Source: Bacteriovorax sp. BAL6_X
GTDB taxonomy: Bacteria > Bdellovibrionota > Bacteriovoracia > Bacteriovoracales > Bacteriovoracaceae
Direction: 5' to 3'
Assembly: GCF_000443995.1 (NCBI RefSeq)
Contig: NZ_AUMC01000010.1
Coordinates: 248,001-312,000, forward strand
DNA length: 64,000 nt
The notes beneath the pieces are model-generated. The model worked only from the letters and a program-made list of their open reading frames with translations, had not been told where the DNA came from and made no database searches. The first letter of the stretch is position 1. Each line of letters begins with the position of its first letter. Of the stretch, positions 35,828-44,553 are shown piece by piece. The translations under genes were made by a program, and so were the position numbers.

Positions 35828-36733
35828 TTAGAAGAGCGGGTAAAAATTTCCGTAATAGATATTCCCAGTGATAACGGTAGTTAAGAAGCATGAAGTGAAA
35901 AGAATAGCACCTTCATAAATTCCATATCCGAGCTCTACACTTAGGTTTGCATCGTCAGTATCATCCTTCTTAATTTGGAGATCATCTTGGATTGAGAAGA
36001 CCAGAATAAGCCCCTTTCTAATAATAGGGATGATGATAATGGAAAGTAGGATTTTTAGAATTACTTGAATTGTATACCACTTTATATCCTGAAGAGAGTG
36101 ATCAAGAGAAGAGGAGATAATTGTACAAAGACCTAAGATAAATCCCATATATGAGATTGCAATTGCAAGACTCTTTTGAACAAGAAGCCTATTAAAAGAT
36201 AGTTTAGAAATAATTTGAAAAGTCTTGGAACAGAATCCTATGAGAACAACGGCAAAAAGCCATAGGAATAAAGTCATAACTAGAGAGCTATTTGATACCT
36301 TGATAACTGTTTTTAAAATATAGGCCAATGAAATAGAGTGAGAAAAACATATGATAGCGTAGGCATAATTTTTTCGTCGCAAGATTTCATCAGCATATTC
36401 AAAGTTGTAAAGAACAATACTTTCTAAGATATATAATGAAGCAAGGTAGAGAGCGATAACCATTATCGATTCTAAGAAAAGTTGTCCTAGTGCAAAGTAC
36501 ATCCCATCTGAAACATTGATGACTATATTTGAATATATAATTCCAATACCAATGATCCGACCAAAGAGGTGAATTGTGTCAGTTGAGTTTTTCGATGGAG
36601 AGAATTTTTTTAAAATTTGGTGCTTAATTGATGGAAAGAGAATTAAATGAGCTTGCTTATAAATATAAATAATAAAGCAAATAATTAGTGCAAAAATAAT
36701 TCGAATAATTAATTTATCGTATAACTCATTCAT
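35828..36733 (-). CDS. Multi-helix membrane protein, DUF350-like duplication
   Basis: 301 residues with about eight membrane helices. Two halves each resemble the DUF350 pattern, a helical pair followed by an N-x-A/S-x-x-x-x-x-G type helix (RKNYAYAIICFSHSISL; ANLSVELGYGIYEGAIL). The match is by eye and tentative. Its start overlaps the upstream gene by eight bases, so translation is coupled. Function unknown; DUF350 proteins occur with stress and surface genes. Confidence 0.6.
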   Translation of the reverse strand: MNELYDKLIIRIIFALIICFIIYIYKQAHLILFPSIKHQILKKFSPSKNSTDTIHLFGRIIGIGIIYSNIVINVSDGMYFALGQLFLESIMVIALYLASLYILESIVLYNFEYADEILRRKNYAYAIICFSHSISLAYILKTVIKVSNSSLVMTLFLWLFAVVLIGFCSKTFQIISKLSFNRLLVQKSLAIAISYMGFILGLCTIISSSLDHSLQDIKWYTIQVILKILLSIIIIPIIRKGLILVFSIQDDLQIKKDDTDDANLSVELGYGIYEGAILFTSCFLTTVITGNIYYGNFYPLF

Positions 36734-37400
36734 TCTTTTGTTCCCACTTAGGTAAACTAGTATATTTTTTTAATATGTCATTTATTGTTGTTTTGTTTTC
36801 ACTTTTCTTCTTAAATACGTAATGTGTAGAGGTTACAGAACCCTTTGTTCCAAACTCATTATTTAGGCCATAAAAAGGAGAGTTTGCCTTTTCTAGAACA
36901 ATCATCCTGCGATAGAACTCATAGGTTGGAGTGAAGTCTCCCCAGTGGAAAAGTTGAGGGAAGTTTTTGTATGTTCTGTGAAAGCGCCATACTTTTTGTC
37001 CTGAATCAGATGTTCTCCAAGTTCCATAAGCAGGTGAGCCAATATAAATTGAGCCAGGAGGCATAGGAACAGTTGAGCTTACATCATTTTCATATCTTCT
37101 AAAAAGTGACATTCCAATATTTGCTTGATTCTCAAGAAAGAACTCACGAGAGATTCTGACATTAATTCTTTGTGGTGCTTTAAAGGCATGAATGATTTGA
37201 TAGCGATGGTGATAAGTTTTAATGAGGGCACCAGTTGAAAAATCTCTTTCAAGAATAACTGAAATAGGGGAGCCCTTAAAAATATTTGCGTATGCATTTG
37301 CGTTTGGAACAAAGATTGTTTTTTTCTCAGATGGAGAAAAGCTCTTCGAAATACCGAGATAAAGCAAAATTAATAGCACATAAAGTGAAAACTTATTCAT
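36726..37400 (-). CDS. Exported protein of unknown function
   Basis: 224 residues with a signal peptide (residues 1-20, FSLYVLLILLYLGISKSFS). The mature part is aromatic- and Arg-rich (YGTWRTSDSGQKVWRFHRTY) and lacks cysteine. The region PPGSIYIGSPAYGTW resembles an extended, beta-rich fold, but no family was recognised. It overlaps the DUF350-like gene by eight bases, implying a functional pair at the envelope. Confidence 0.65.
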   Translation of the reverse strand: MNKFSLYVLLILLYLGISKSFSPSEKKTIFVPNANAYANIFKGSPISVILERDFSTGALIKTYHHRYQIIHAFKAPQRINVRISREFFLENQANIGMSLFRRYENDVSSTVPMPPGSIYIGSPAYGTWRTSDSGQKVWRFHRTYKNFPQLFHWGDFTPTYEFYRRMIVLEKANSPFYGLNNEFGTKGSVTSTHYVFKKKSENKTTINDILKKYTSLPKWEQKNE

Positions 37401-37450
37401 ATCTATTTATTATAGACGACCTTGACGAGCCTAGTCCAAAGAATCAAAGA

Positions 37451-38764
37451 TTAATTTGAAGAAATAATTTTATTAATTTCTGCTAAATTCTCTTTGCTCA
37501 GTTTTTCCATATCACAATGAAGTCTATTAATAGCATGGGACTTCGAAAATTTGTGGAATAGATCAGTTGCTTCGTTAATATCGAAGTACTCTGTTTTTCC
37601 ACCCATTTTTGAATTCCTTACAACTTTCATCGTGTATTGCCCCTTGTTCTTTGGCCTATCTGCTGCGTAGTACTTAGATAGTCGTCCAGTCGAAGACGAG
37701 CGAATCACTTCTAGATTTATAGACTCTAGGTAGGCTTGAACCTTCTCAAGAGTTGCCAATTGTGAAGAGTTAAATGATTCAAAAATCTTTTCAGGCGTTT
37801 GATTATTAACAATCGCCTTTGCATATGGATTATTAGAGTGTCTTAAGATCTTCATAAGGTGATAATCATCGTGCTCAATATACTTTTCAATATCGGCCGG
37901 AATTAAGTACTCATATGGAGATGTTTTAAAATAACGTTGTAAAAGTTTTTCAAGGCAAACTGCACGGTAATGGAAGTAAACCATGATGAACATGTGATAA
38001 CGGCTTAGTAGGAAGTCATCGAAAGTGATTACTGCTCTTTCAGAGATTCCTAACGTAGCTTTCCCGTCAATAATAGCAGCTTCAAGATTATCAAGTAGCC
38101 AATCAAGATCGTAAGAACCGTAACTAACACCACAAAAGTAACTATCTCTTAAAAGATAGTCCATACGGTCACAGTCAAGCTCACTTGAAACAAGCTGATG
38201 AAGAAGAGGGAAGTAGCTAATACCATCAATCTTAAAATAGTCATGATCGTTAGTTTCACCACGAATTAGGTCTGCGATATACTTTCTTTCAACACCAAAA
38301 GTTTTTTCAACTTCTTTCAAGCTGTGTGCAAGAGAGCTATCAGCGATGGCCTTAATTGTATAATCTTCATGTGTTGCTTGTCGATCACTTGTTAGGTCAC
38401 GGCCAAGAAGATATTCTGGAGGAATTTTTAGATCTTTAAGCTTTGGCATTACAACTTCAGTCGAGTGACTTAGTGGAGCGTGGCCAATATCATGAAGAAG
38501 ACATGCTAGCTTGAAAGTTTCTTTGATTCTTAAATGCTCTTTTGTGATGATTTGGTTTTTAAAGAGGCGATCAAATGCCATCTCTCCAACTTTCATCACA
38601 CCAATAGAGTGGATGAGACGAGTATGGGTCGCACCAGGAAAAATATATTCAGAAAAACCTAGTTGCTTAATATTACGCAGACGTTGAAAAAAGTCTGCAC
38701 GAATAATTGGTTCTTCTTCTTTTAAGATGTGAATTGATCCGTGGACCGGGTCTCTTACTTCCAT
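37451..38764 (-). CDS. HD-domain phosphohydrolase (SAMHD1/dGTPase-like)
   Basis: Metal-dependent phosphohydrolase. The HD metal motif is complete: His52 (RLIHSIG), His91-Asp92 (LLHDIGHAPLSH) and the downstream ELDCDRMDYLLRD signature typical of SAMHD1-like nucleotide triphosphohydrolases. Its 437 residues fit this family. AGGA lies about 9 bases before the ATG. dNTP hydrolysis is likely but not proven from sequence. Confidence 0.85.
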   Translation of the reverse strand: MEVRDPVHGSIHILKEEEPIIRADFFQRLRNIKQLGFSEYIFPGATHTRLIHSIGVMKVGEMAFDRLFKNQIITKEHLRIKETFKLACLLHDIGHAPLSHSTEVVMPKLKDLKIPPEYLLGRDLTSDRQATHEDYTIKAIADSSLAHSLKEVEKTFGVERKYIADLIRGETNDHDYFKIDGISYFPLLHQLVSSELDCDRMDYLLRDSYFCGVSYGSYDLDWLLDNLEAAIIDGKATLGISERAVITFDDFLLSRYHMFIMVYFHYRAVCLEKLLQRYFKTSPYEYLIPADIEKYIEHDDYHLMKILRHSNNPYAKAIVNNQTPEKIFESFNSSQLATLEKVQAYLESINLEVIRSSSTGRLSKYYAADRPKNKGQYTMKVVRNSKMGGKTEYFDINEATDLFHKFSKSHAINRLHCDMEKLSKENLAEINKIISSN

Positions 38765-38784
38765 TGAATAACTTCCTCAAAAAA

Positions 38785-39027
38785 TTACTTAAGCTTGTCC
38801 TTATTTTGAATGAGCCAATTTATGATATCTTGTGATTCAAACATTGGCCTACCGTCAATATAGAGACAAGGTACTGTACGTCTTCCTGTTGCATTAATAT
38901 GCCTCTCTAGGGCCGATGTGTCATTCATTATATCGCAATAAGTTAAATTAATTCCTAATTGATCAATAACGTCCATAACGCGATGGCAAAATGGACAACC
39001 TGTATAGTAAAAAAATTCTAATTTCAT
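38785..39027 (-). CDS. Glutaredoxin
   Basis: Small thiol-disulfide oxidoreductase of 80 residues with dithiol motif Cys11-Pro-Phe-Cys14, the TVP cis-proline segment (RRTVPCLYID) and the GRPMFESQDI glutathione-binding region. It lies 20 bases upstream of the HD gene in the same direction, probably cotranscribed. Confidence 0.9.
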   Translation of the reverse strand: MKLEFFYYTGCPFCHRVMDVIDQLGINLTYCDIMNDTSALERHINATGRRTVPCLYIDGRPMFESQDIINWLIQNKDKLK

Positions 39028-39044
39028 AATATCGTTCCAAATAG

Positions 39045-39068
39045 AAAAAGCGGCAAAAGCCGCTTTTT
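39045..39068 (-). terminator. Terminator after the second histone-like gene
   Basis: AAAAAGCGGC pairs with GCCGCTTTTT around an AAAA loop, giving a T-run on the minus strand 28 bases after the histone-like gene stop. It separates that gene from glutaredoxin. Confidence 0.8.
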
Positions 39069-39095
39069 GTTATTTATATTTTATCTCAATAGATT

Positions 39096-40073
39096 TTAGT
39101 ATAAATCTTCCTCATCTTCATTTTCATCAGATGTATCAAGGCCTAGGGCATATCTTTCATCTTCATCAAGATCATCTGTTGATACTTCTTCTTCTGGAGA
39201 GTCAAATGCGTCATTGTATCCCCATCCAAAACTCATATCATCTTTTTCATCTTGTTCATCATCAGGATTATATTCTTCTTGAAGATTTGGTCCTGGTTCA
39301 CTGTAGTTTTCTGCAGCTTCAAGTCCAACACTATCTTCGCTTTCTTCAATTGTTTCAAGTTTAGTTTCTTCGGCCACTGCAAGCTTGTCTTCAACTTCAT
39401 ATTCTTTTAGTGAGTCTGCTAGTTGAGAATCAAGAGTATCCTTGTGTTTCTCTTTATACATTGCAATTGCTTCTTCTCGTGAAAGACCTTTAGTTGAATC
39501 ATTTTTAGCTTCAGCTTTCTTTGTCGTTTTCTTAGCCGCTTTTTTAGCTACTTTCTTCGTTGCCTTTTTTGCCGCTTTTTTGGCTACTTTCTTTGTTGCT
39601 TTCTTTGCCGCTTTTTTAGCTACTTTCTTTGTTGCTTTCTTTGCCGCTTTTTTAGCTACTTTCTTTGTTGCTTTCTTTGCCGCTTTTTTAGCTACTTTCT
39701 TTGTTGCTTTCTTTGCCGCTTTTTTAGCTACTTTCTTTGTTGCTTTCTTTGCCGCTTTTTTAGCTACTTTCTTTGTTGCTTTCTTTGCCGCTTTTTTAGC
39801 TACTTTCTTTGTTGCTTTCTTTGCCGCTTTTTTAGCTACTTTCTTTGTTGCCTTCTTTGCTGCTTTTTTAGCTACTTTCTTCGTTGCTTTCTTCGCTGCT
39901 TTTTTAGCTACTTTCTTTGTTGCCTTCTTTGCTGTTTTTTTGGCAGCTTTCTTTGCAACTTTCTTAGTTGTTTTTTTCTTAGTTACTTTCTTTGCCGCTT
40001 TTTTTGCAACTTTCTTAGTTGCTTTCTTTGCTGTTTTTTTGGCAGTCTTCTTGGCTACTTTTTTCTTTGCCAT
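39096..40073 (-). CDS. Histone H1-like lysine/alanine-rich protein with acidic tail
   Basis: 325 residues. The first 200 are almost only Lys, Ala, Thr and Val in a 12-residue repeat KKATKKVAKKAA, as expected for a DNA-condensing tail. From about residue 205 a short helical part (SREEAIAMYKEKHKDTLDSQ) leads into a strongly acidic C-terminus. GAGG lies 5-6 bases before the ATG. It is the paralogue of the gene at 24559 but lacks the Cys/His module. Chromosome compaction in non-growing cells is a reasonable inference, not shown here. Confidence 0.85.
   Translation of the reverse strand: MAKKKVAKKTAKKTAKKATKKVAKKAAKKVTKKKTTKKVAKKAAKKTAKKATKKVAKKAAKKATKKVAKKAAKKATKKVAKKAAKKATKKVAKKAAKKATKKVAKKAAKKATKKVAKKAAKKATKKVAKKAAKKATKKVAKKAAKKATKKVAKKAAKKATKKVAKKAAKKATKKVAKKAAKKTTKKAEAKNDSTKGLSREEAIAMYKEKHKDTLDSQLADSLKEYEVEDKLAVAEETKLETIEESEDSVGLEAAENYSEPGPNLQEEYNPDDEQDEKDDMSFGWGYNDAFDSPEEEVSTDDLDEDERYALGLDTSDENEDEEDLY
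39559..39930 (-). repeat. 36-bp tandem repeats coding for the basic tail
   Basis: About ten 36-bp units begin at 39559 and every 36 bases to 39883. The seven units from 39595 to 39846 are identical at DNA level, while edge units carry silent and conservative changes. Identity including third codon positions indicates recent expansion or homogenisation. Confidence 0.9.
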
Positions 40074-40207
40074 ATATACCTCGCGAAAAAGTTATAAATA
40101 CGACCCTAGTATATAAAAGATAGTTAAAATTTCGCAAGTTCTTTTTTATTTATAATGGCCCATTACAGGCCATTTTAAAGGGGAATCGGTAAACTTAAGT
40201 AAATTGA

Positions 40208-42958
40208 TTAGAAGTATAAATCAGAACCAAATTCTGAGAGCTCTGTTTTTGGTAGAGGGTTTGATATAACGTCTCCAGTGGCCTTAACATCTTCCGGGCT
40301 TCGAGGTGTTTCTCCTTCTGGTGAAAAACCTGCCTGAAACTCCATGTAATTTGATTCATTCTTTGCATAACCAGATGCAGTATCTGTTATTGATACGAGG
40401 CTAATAAGCTTTGTTGAATAGGCGTTTCGACGATGATTCTTAGCTTTATTAGTAAATGGGTTCACCGAACGGCCATTATTTTCACCACCATAATCCTTAC
40501 CTGGAGCATAACCTGTCCTAAGTGAATTATTATTCAACGAAGGAGAAGGCGGATTAGCCTCATTATTTTGACGATATGTCGTAATATAATAGAGGTTAGA
40601 CTGATCTCTTTGGGCCTTATCATTAATAAAGGTTTTTACGGCCCCAAGAAGTGGGATCGTTTCACAATTATCTGGTTTTGCTTCTTCATCTTTACCGAGA
40701 ATGAAGTATGTGAAGCGTGAGGCGATACTTTGTTTTTGGCACTGCGGAATTGGTAGAGCGACTGTTGTTGTCGTTGGGTCCCCATCAATATCTGGATCAA
40801 ATATGGCCTTTGATGCATCAATATAAGCGGTAGGGTCTTGAGCACTCGTATTCCTAACTTTTGTAGCATAAAAGCTTAGGGCCTTACGAAAAACAATAAC
40901 AGCATCACTTAAAGTGTCGATATAGTCAGTTAGAACTCCAGTTAGTGCCTCACGATCTTTGTAGAGAAGAGTCCCGTGAAAGAGTGGAGCAAAGTAGCCA
41001 ATTGTCTTGGCCGACGTATCAATATAACGAACAGAAGGAAAGTGATCAGATGATGTATCTGTCTCTAAACTATCAACTGTAGGAACCATGTAGTTAAGGG
41101 CATCATAATTGGTAGGAGCACGAACATTTTGAAAGGCCTCCTGAAGATTCTGGGCCGTTACACCAGCTTGATTAACTGTATAGTTTGGAATATTTGCTCT
41201 CAGGTCAACAAATTGCTTCGTTGTAAATAACCCGGCATTTTCACCTGTAATATTACTTGGATTTGGATTGTAAGCAAGGGTTGGGAGATCTGATTCAGAA
41301 GTCGTTTGCGAGTTTAAATTGTAGATCATATTTGGAATTGTAAACTTAACATCGACATTTGAAGGAATACCACCAATTGCTGCTGTCGTATCTGCTGCAT
41401 CAAGGAAGAAATCTGACGTTGCCGGAAGAGGAAGCCCTTGAACCTTTACACCATCAGTAGGATCACTAGTTGTCCTCGGGTCACCTGTTGTCGTAAATCC
41501 CATAATAAAATTGGCACTTCTAGAACCAGAAGCATTAGCGATACGAGCAGAGTTTGAGCTTGATTCAGCGTAGTCTTTTCCTACTGTTGGAGAAACAAGT
41601 GCTGGCCCAATACGACCACCAAATGGCTTTGCCGCTGCGTATGCCGCCATATCGATAACTTGGCCAAATGGATTTAAAAGTCCTGTGTATTTAACTTTTG
41701 CTTTAACCGCATAGTAAGTCACAACCTTTGGATTCTTATAGAAACCAAGAATATAACCAGGTACTGGAAGGGCCGTTTTAGTCGAGGCACATGAGGCTTC
41801 AGCAGCTGTTCCACTTGAGTCTGGAACGGCAATTGTTGAGATACCTTCAGTGGTTGGTGCAAAAGTTGTAAAGAATGTCGTGAAGTTCATGATCATTGGA
41901 ACAAGATCAAGGTAGCGTTTTGAAGAAGCAACAAGCTCTCCACCGTTGTAACTGGCATCCTGTGGAATAAGAAAGCTTGAAAGAGACTGTGGTGAAGGAG
42001 TAAAAGTTTTTGGTGCTAGTTCATAAAGCACTAAAGAGTTCTGTAGTGAAGAACCAAAGCTTTCATTAAAAATTCCACCGCCTACAGACTTAGATGCTGC
42101 AAAATAGGCTTTAAGTGGTCGGTCATTAATCGGAATACCTGTTGACTGATTTTCCATATTTAATTGTTGTGGATTAATACAACCTGAAGCTGCTCCTCCA
42201 CCGCAAATTCCTTGAGTGATAGGTGGGCGGTTAACAATCATCTCTAGATTTCTAATTCGAAGAGCAAGCTCCATCGATTCAATCCAAGCACCTGTGCGGT
42301 CTGCCGCCGCAATTGGTACGTCATTTTGTGAAACTCCAGCGGCAAAGGCATAGTTCTTTGCGGCCGAAAAATTATAAGTCGAACGAACCATACAGTTCTT
42401 GGCCTTTAAGTTAACAAAGGCGTCCATAGTCTTTTCAAACTCTTCACTTACATCTGGAATACCCGCAACGTGAAAACGCGGAAGGCCTGGAATTTGATAA
42501 ATTGTACAAAGGTTTTCATTATTACCTGTTCCAAAGTGAAGGCATATAGAAGGAACGTTATAATGGTCGCCTTTAACACCGCTACTAAAGTCAGACCCTG
42601 TTTCATCAAATCTTTTTAAAGCAAAATTCATTGTCGCTGTTGTATTAGCGTGAGTATTTTCATTAGCAAGCTGGCCTAGAACGTAGTACTTAAACATCCA
42701 CTCTTTATAAGTATTTCGCATTTCCCAGTTTAGGTGAGCGATATTTGTTAGCTGTCTGGCCTGAGAAGCTGCTCCTGACCAAGCGGCCGAATCAACTGCA
42801 TTCTGCAGATTAATTTTGGCCTTTACAAAGAGTCCCACATTCACCACGAATGCTATAAATGAGAAAATGGCCACGAGGGTAACTCCAAAAAAGATACTGA
42901 TTTGGCCTTTTTTATTTTTTACTAGTTTATTTGAATGTGAATGTTGTTCTTGTGTCAT
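40208..42958 (-). CDS. TadG-like putative Flp pilus-assembly protein
   Basis: 916 residues. A cytosolic lead ends in NKKGQISIFFG, followed by one membrane helix (about 22-44) and KINLQNAVDSAAWSGAA, the Tad/TadG N-terminal signature. The very large remainder is predicted extracytoplasmic, with cysteines (for example CGGGAASGC) and no recognised domain. AAGG lies 4-5 bases before the ATG. No other tad or pilus gene is nearby, so it is an orphan or works with genes elsewhere. Confidence 0.78.
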   Translation of the reverse strand: MTQEQHSHSNKLVKNKKGQISIFFGVTLVAIFSFIAFVVNVGLFVKAKINLQNAVDSAAWSGAASQARQLTNIAHLNWEMRNTYKEWMFKYYVLGQLANENTHANTTATMNFALKRFDETGSDFSSGVKGDHYNVPSICLHFGTGNNENLCTIYQIPGLPRFHVAGIPDVSEEFEKTMDAFVNLKAKNCMVRSTYNFSAAKNYAFAAGVSQNDVPIAAADRTGAWIESMELALRIRNLEMIVNRPPITQGICGGGAASGCINPQQLNMENQSTGIPINDRPLKAYFAASKSVGGGIFNESFGSSLQNSLVLYELAPKTFTPSPQSLSSFLIPQDASYNGGELVASSKRYLDLVPMIMNFTTFFTTFAPTTEGISTIAVPDSSGTAAEASCASTKTALPVPGYILGFYKNPKVVTYYAVKAKVKYTGLLNPFGQVIDMAAYAAAKPFGGRIGPALVSPTVGKDYAESSSNSARIANASGSRSANFIMGFTTTGDPRTTSDPTDGVKVQGLPLPATSDFFLDAADTTAAIGGIPSNVDVKFTIPNMIYNLNSQTTSESDLPTLAYNPNPSNITGENAGLFTTKQFVDLRANIPNYTVNQAGVTAQNLQEAFQNVRAPTNYDALNYMVPTVDSLETDTSSDHFPSVRYIDTSAKTIGYFAPLFHGTLLYKDREALTGVLTDYIDTLSDAVIVFRKALSFYATKVRNTSAQDPTAYIDASKAIFDPDIDGDPTTTTVALPIPQCQKQSIASRFTYFILGKDEEAKPDNCETIPLLGAVKTFINDKAQRDQSNLYYITTYRQNNEANPPSPSLNNNSLRTGYAPGKDYGGENNGRSVNPFTNKAKNHRRNAYSTKLISLVSITDTASGYAKNESNYMEFQAGFSPEGETPRSPEDVKATGDVISNPLPKTELSEFGSDLYF

Positions 42959-43048
42959 AGTGCCTTACTTTTCCGGTAACTTAATGCTACCGAAAGTGGC
43001 ATTTATGCGTCAATTCATATGAACACTTTCTGTTTTCAGTTAGTTGCA

Positions 43049-43077
43049 CTGAGTTATTTTGGCATTGAACTTGTAAT
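43049..43077 (+). promoter_or_regulatory. Candidate promoter for the structured RNA
   Basis: TGTAAT (43072-43077, 5 of 6 to consensus) with CTGAGT 17 bases upstream (3 of 6). Seven bases after the -10 is A43084, the first base of the predicted closing stem of the RNA. The -35 is weak; confidence comes mainly from the fit to the RNA end. Confidence 0.35.
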
Positions 43078-43083
43078 AGTAAT

Positions 43084-43264
43084 AGGTACCAAGGATATGG
43101 TGCCTGATCCCTGGAGTAGAACGTTTGTGCAGGCAAGGCTAACCACCTTAACCATGGCCATATCGGTCATCTTTAAGTGCCTGATTATTGGGTGCTTATC
43201 TCTACCAGGCTTATGGTCTTGTTCGACTCATGGATGAATAAGAACAGGGCCTGGTACCTTTTTT
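43084..43264 (+). ncRNA. Candidate structured RNA, 6S RNA-like
   Basis: A 181-base element in a 389-base intergenic stretch (42959-43347) that folds by eye into one long rod. The closing stem pairs AGGTACCA-GG (43084-43094) with CCTGGTACCT (43250-43259) and is followed by Ts. Further in, CCTG/CAGG plus GTAGA/TCTAC (43110-43120 with 43201-43209), CAGGCA/TGCCTG (43130-43135 with 43178-43183) and CTTAA-CC-ATGGCC closing an ATATC loop (43147-43177). The 3' side between the stems can form CTTGTTC/GAACAGG. Length, closing stem, asymmetric central bubble with a 3' hairpin and terminal stem match 6S RNA; primary-sequence identity to 6S was not established. Confidence 0.45.
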
Positions 43265-43347
43265 ACCTGCTTATAACAAGGGAGTTAAATTGGTAAAATT
43301 AAGGAGTCGAAGTTTGTTAACTTTGTCGATGCTTAGGAGGGCGATAA

Positions 43348-43770
43348 TTGAAGACATTGAATTCATTTAATCCATTAGAGAAGCGCACTTACAAATTTAA
43401 GAAAGCGCATATTGAATTCTTCTGTCCTCTTTGTCGCACTCAAAGGGCAGTTATCACAAACCCTCACATGAATGCTAAGAATTATCTTCAGGTGTTTATG
43501 CTAACTGTTGCCACAACGGGAATACTTTATCCATTTGTGAGTTTTGCAGGAGTCTTCTCATTCTTTTTATATTGGGCCGGTTTTGAAGCAGCACTAAGAT
43601 TGAATTTCAAAAAAGAAATTCCATGTCCTCACTGTGGCTTTGATGCAGCTTGGTATAAAAAAGATGTTCGTATGGCCAAGTCGAAAGTAAAAGAGTTTTG
43701 GCAGACCAGAGGTGGCCATGCTCAAATTGCTCCAGAGAATGTTGAGCAAGCTTTTGCAGACATGAATTAA
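43348..43770 (+). CDS. Zinc-ribbon membrane protein of unknown function
   Basis: 140 residues. Two CxxC pairs (CPLC near residue 26, CPHC near 93) could build one zinc ribbon, and the segment between them carries one or two membrane helices (about 48-80). The start is TTG with a perfect AGGAGG 7 bases upstream, which decides it. No family recognised. It follows the RNA candidate and is closed by a terminator. Confidence 0.72.
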   Translation: MKTLNSFNPLEKRTYKFKKAHIEFFCPLCRTQRAVITNPHMNAKNYLQVFMLTVATTGILYPFVSFAGVFSFFLYWAGFEAALRLNFKKEIPCPHCGFDAAWYKKDVRMAKSKVKEFWQTRGGHAQIAPENVEQAFADMN

Positions 43771-43808
43771 AAAAATTTACAATCTCAATTTTCGCACTTT
43801 TATCATTT

Positions 43809-43839
43809 CAAGCTCTTGACGCAGCTTGCTCTTTTTTTT
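43809..43839 (+). terminator. Terminator after the zinc-ribbon gene
   Basis: CAAGCT (43809-43814) pairs with AGCTTG (43823-43828) over an eight-base loop, followed by CTC and eight Ts. It lies 39 bases after the stop codon. Confidence 0.7.
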
Positions 43840-43982
43840 GTATTTGCAAGGCTATTTATGACTTCTCGATAAGGGAAAGTCGTATTATTGTAGTAAAGTA
43901 TTAAGGTAATACTCAACCTTGCGGTTATAGCTGAATTCTAAAGTATTGTTTCAGTTGTACGCGATGAAGATTGGAGGAACAA

Positions 43983-44453
43983 ATGAGTGTAAACAAGGTT
44001 ATTTTAGTAGGACGTTTAGGACAAGATCCAGAACTTAAGTACACACCATCTGGGATGGCAGTATGTAACTTCTCACTTGCAACAGGTGAGTCTTGGACAG
44101 ATAAGAACGGACAAAAACAAGAAAGAACTGAATGGCACAGAGTTGTTGTTTGGGGAAAACTTGCTGAATTATGTGGTCAATACCTAGCAAAAGGTCGTCA
44201 AGCTTATCTAGAAGGTCAACTTCAAACAAGATCTTGGGAAGACAAAGACGGTAACAAGAGATACACAACAGAAATCAATGCAAGAACTGTACAATTCCTT
44301 GGTGGAGCAGCTCCATCTGCAGGTCAAGGTGCTTCAATGGGTCAGTCAAATAATAACTCATTCAACCAAGAGCCACCTCAGCAAGATGATATGAACCAAG
44401 GTTACGATATTTCATCGAACGCTTCATTCACAGCTGATGATATCCCATTCTAG
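43983..44453 (+). CDS. ssb: Single-stranded DNA-binding protein
   Basis: Binds ssDNA in replication and repair. The OB fold (residues 1-108, [20 protein letters not shown] ... [12 protein letters not shown]) is followed by a Gln/Asn-rich linker and the acidic tip DDIPF that recruits partners. The ATG at 43983 has GGAGG 5 bases upstream; a TTG 12 bases earlier is inside that site and is rejected. Length 156 residues, normal. Confidence 0.96.
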   Translation: MSVNKVILVGRLGQDPELKYTPSGMAVCNFSLATGESWTDKNGQKQERTEWHRVVVWGKLAELCGQYLAKGRQAYLEGQLQTRSWEDKDGNKRYTTEINARTVQFLGGAAPSAGQGASMGQSNNNSFNQEPPQQDDMNQGYDISSNASFTADDIPF

Positions 44454-44484
44454 AGATTAATTTTCTAAATAAATTTGAGTACTT

Positions 44485-44515
44485 AAGGCCACTCTTATGA
44501 GTGGCCTTACTATTT
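44485..44515 (+). terminator. Hairpin terminator after ssb
   Basis: A perfect 10-bp stem AAGGCCACTC / GAGTGGCCTT with a TTAT loop lies 31 bases after ssb. The following T-run is broken (TTACTATTT), so termination may be moderate. Confidence 0.6.
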
Positions 44516-44553
44516 GTTAAAGAAATCTTAACTTCTTGGCGATAAGTGAGTTG

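Noticed and set aside
39442-40116. Plus-strand frame of 224 residues opposite the second histone-like gene
   Set aside because: It is Phe/Ala/Val repeats produced by reading the antisense of the AAG/AAA-rich tail; no ribosome site, and the minus-strand gene has a proper start and domain layout.
43216-43235. GTTCGACTC reminiscent of a tRNA or tmRNA T-loop
   Set aside because: The flanking arms do not pair as a T-stem and no acceptor, D or anticodon arms can be drawn.
43019-43237. 72-residue frame in the gap before the zinc-ribbon gene
   Set aside because: No ribosome site, no coding-like composition, and it overlaps the predicted RNA stems, which explain the sequence better.
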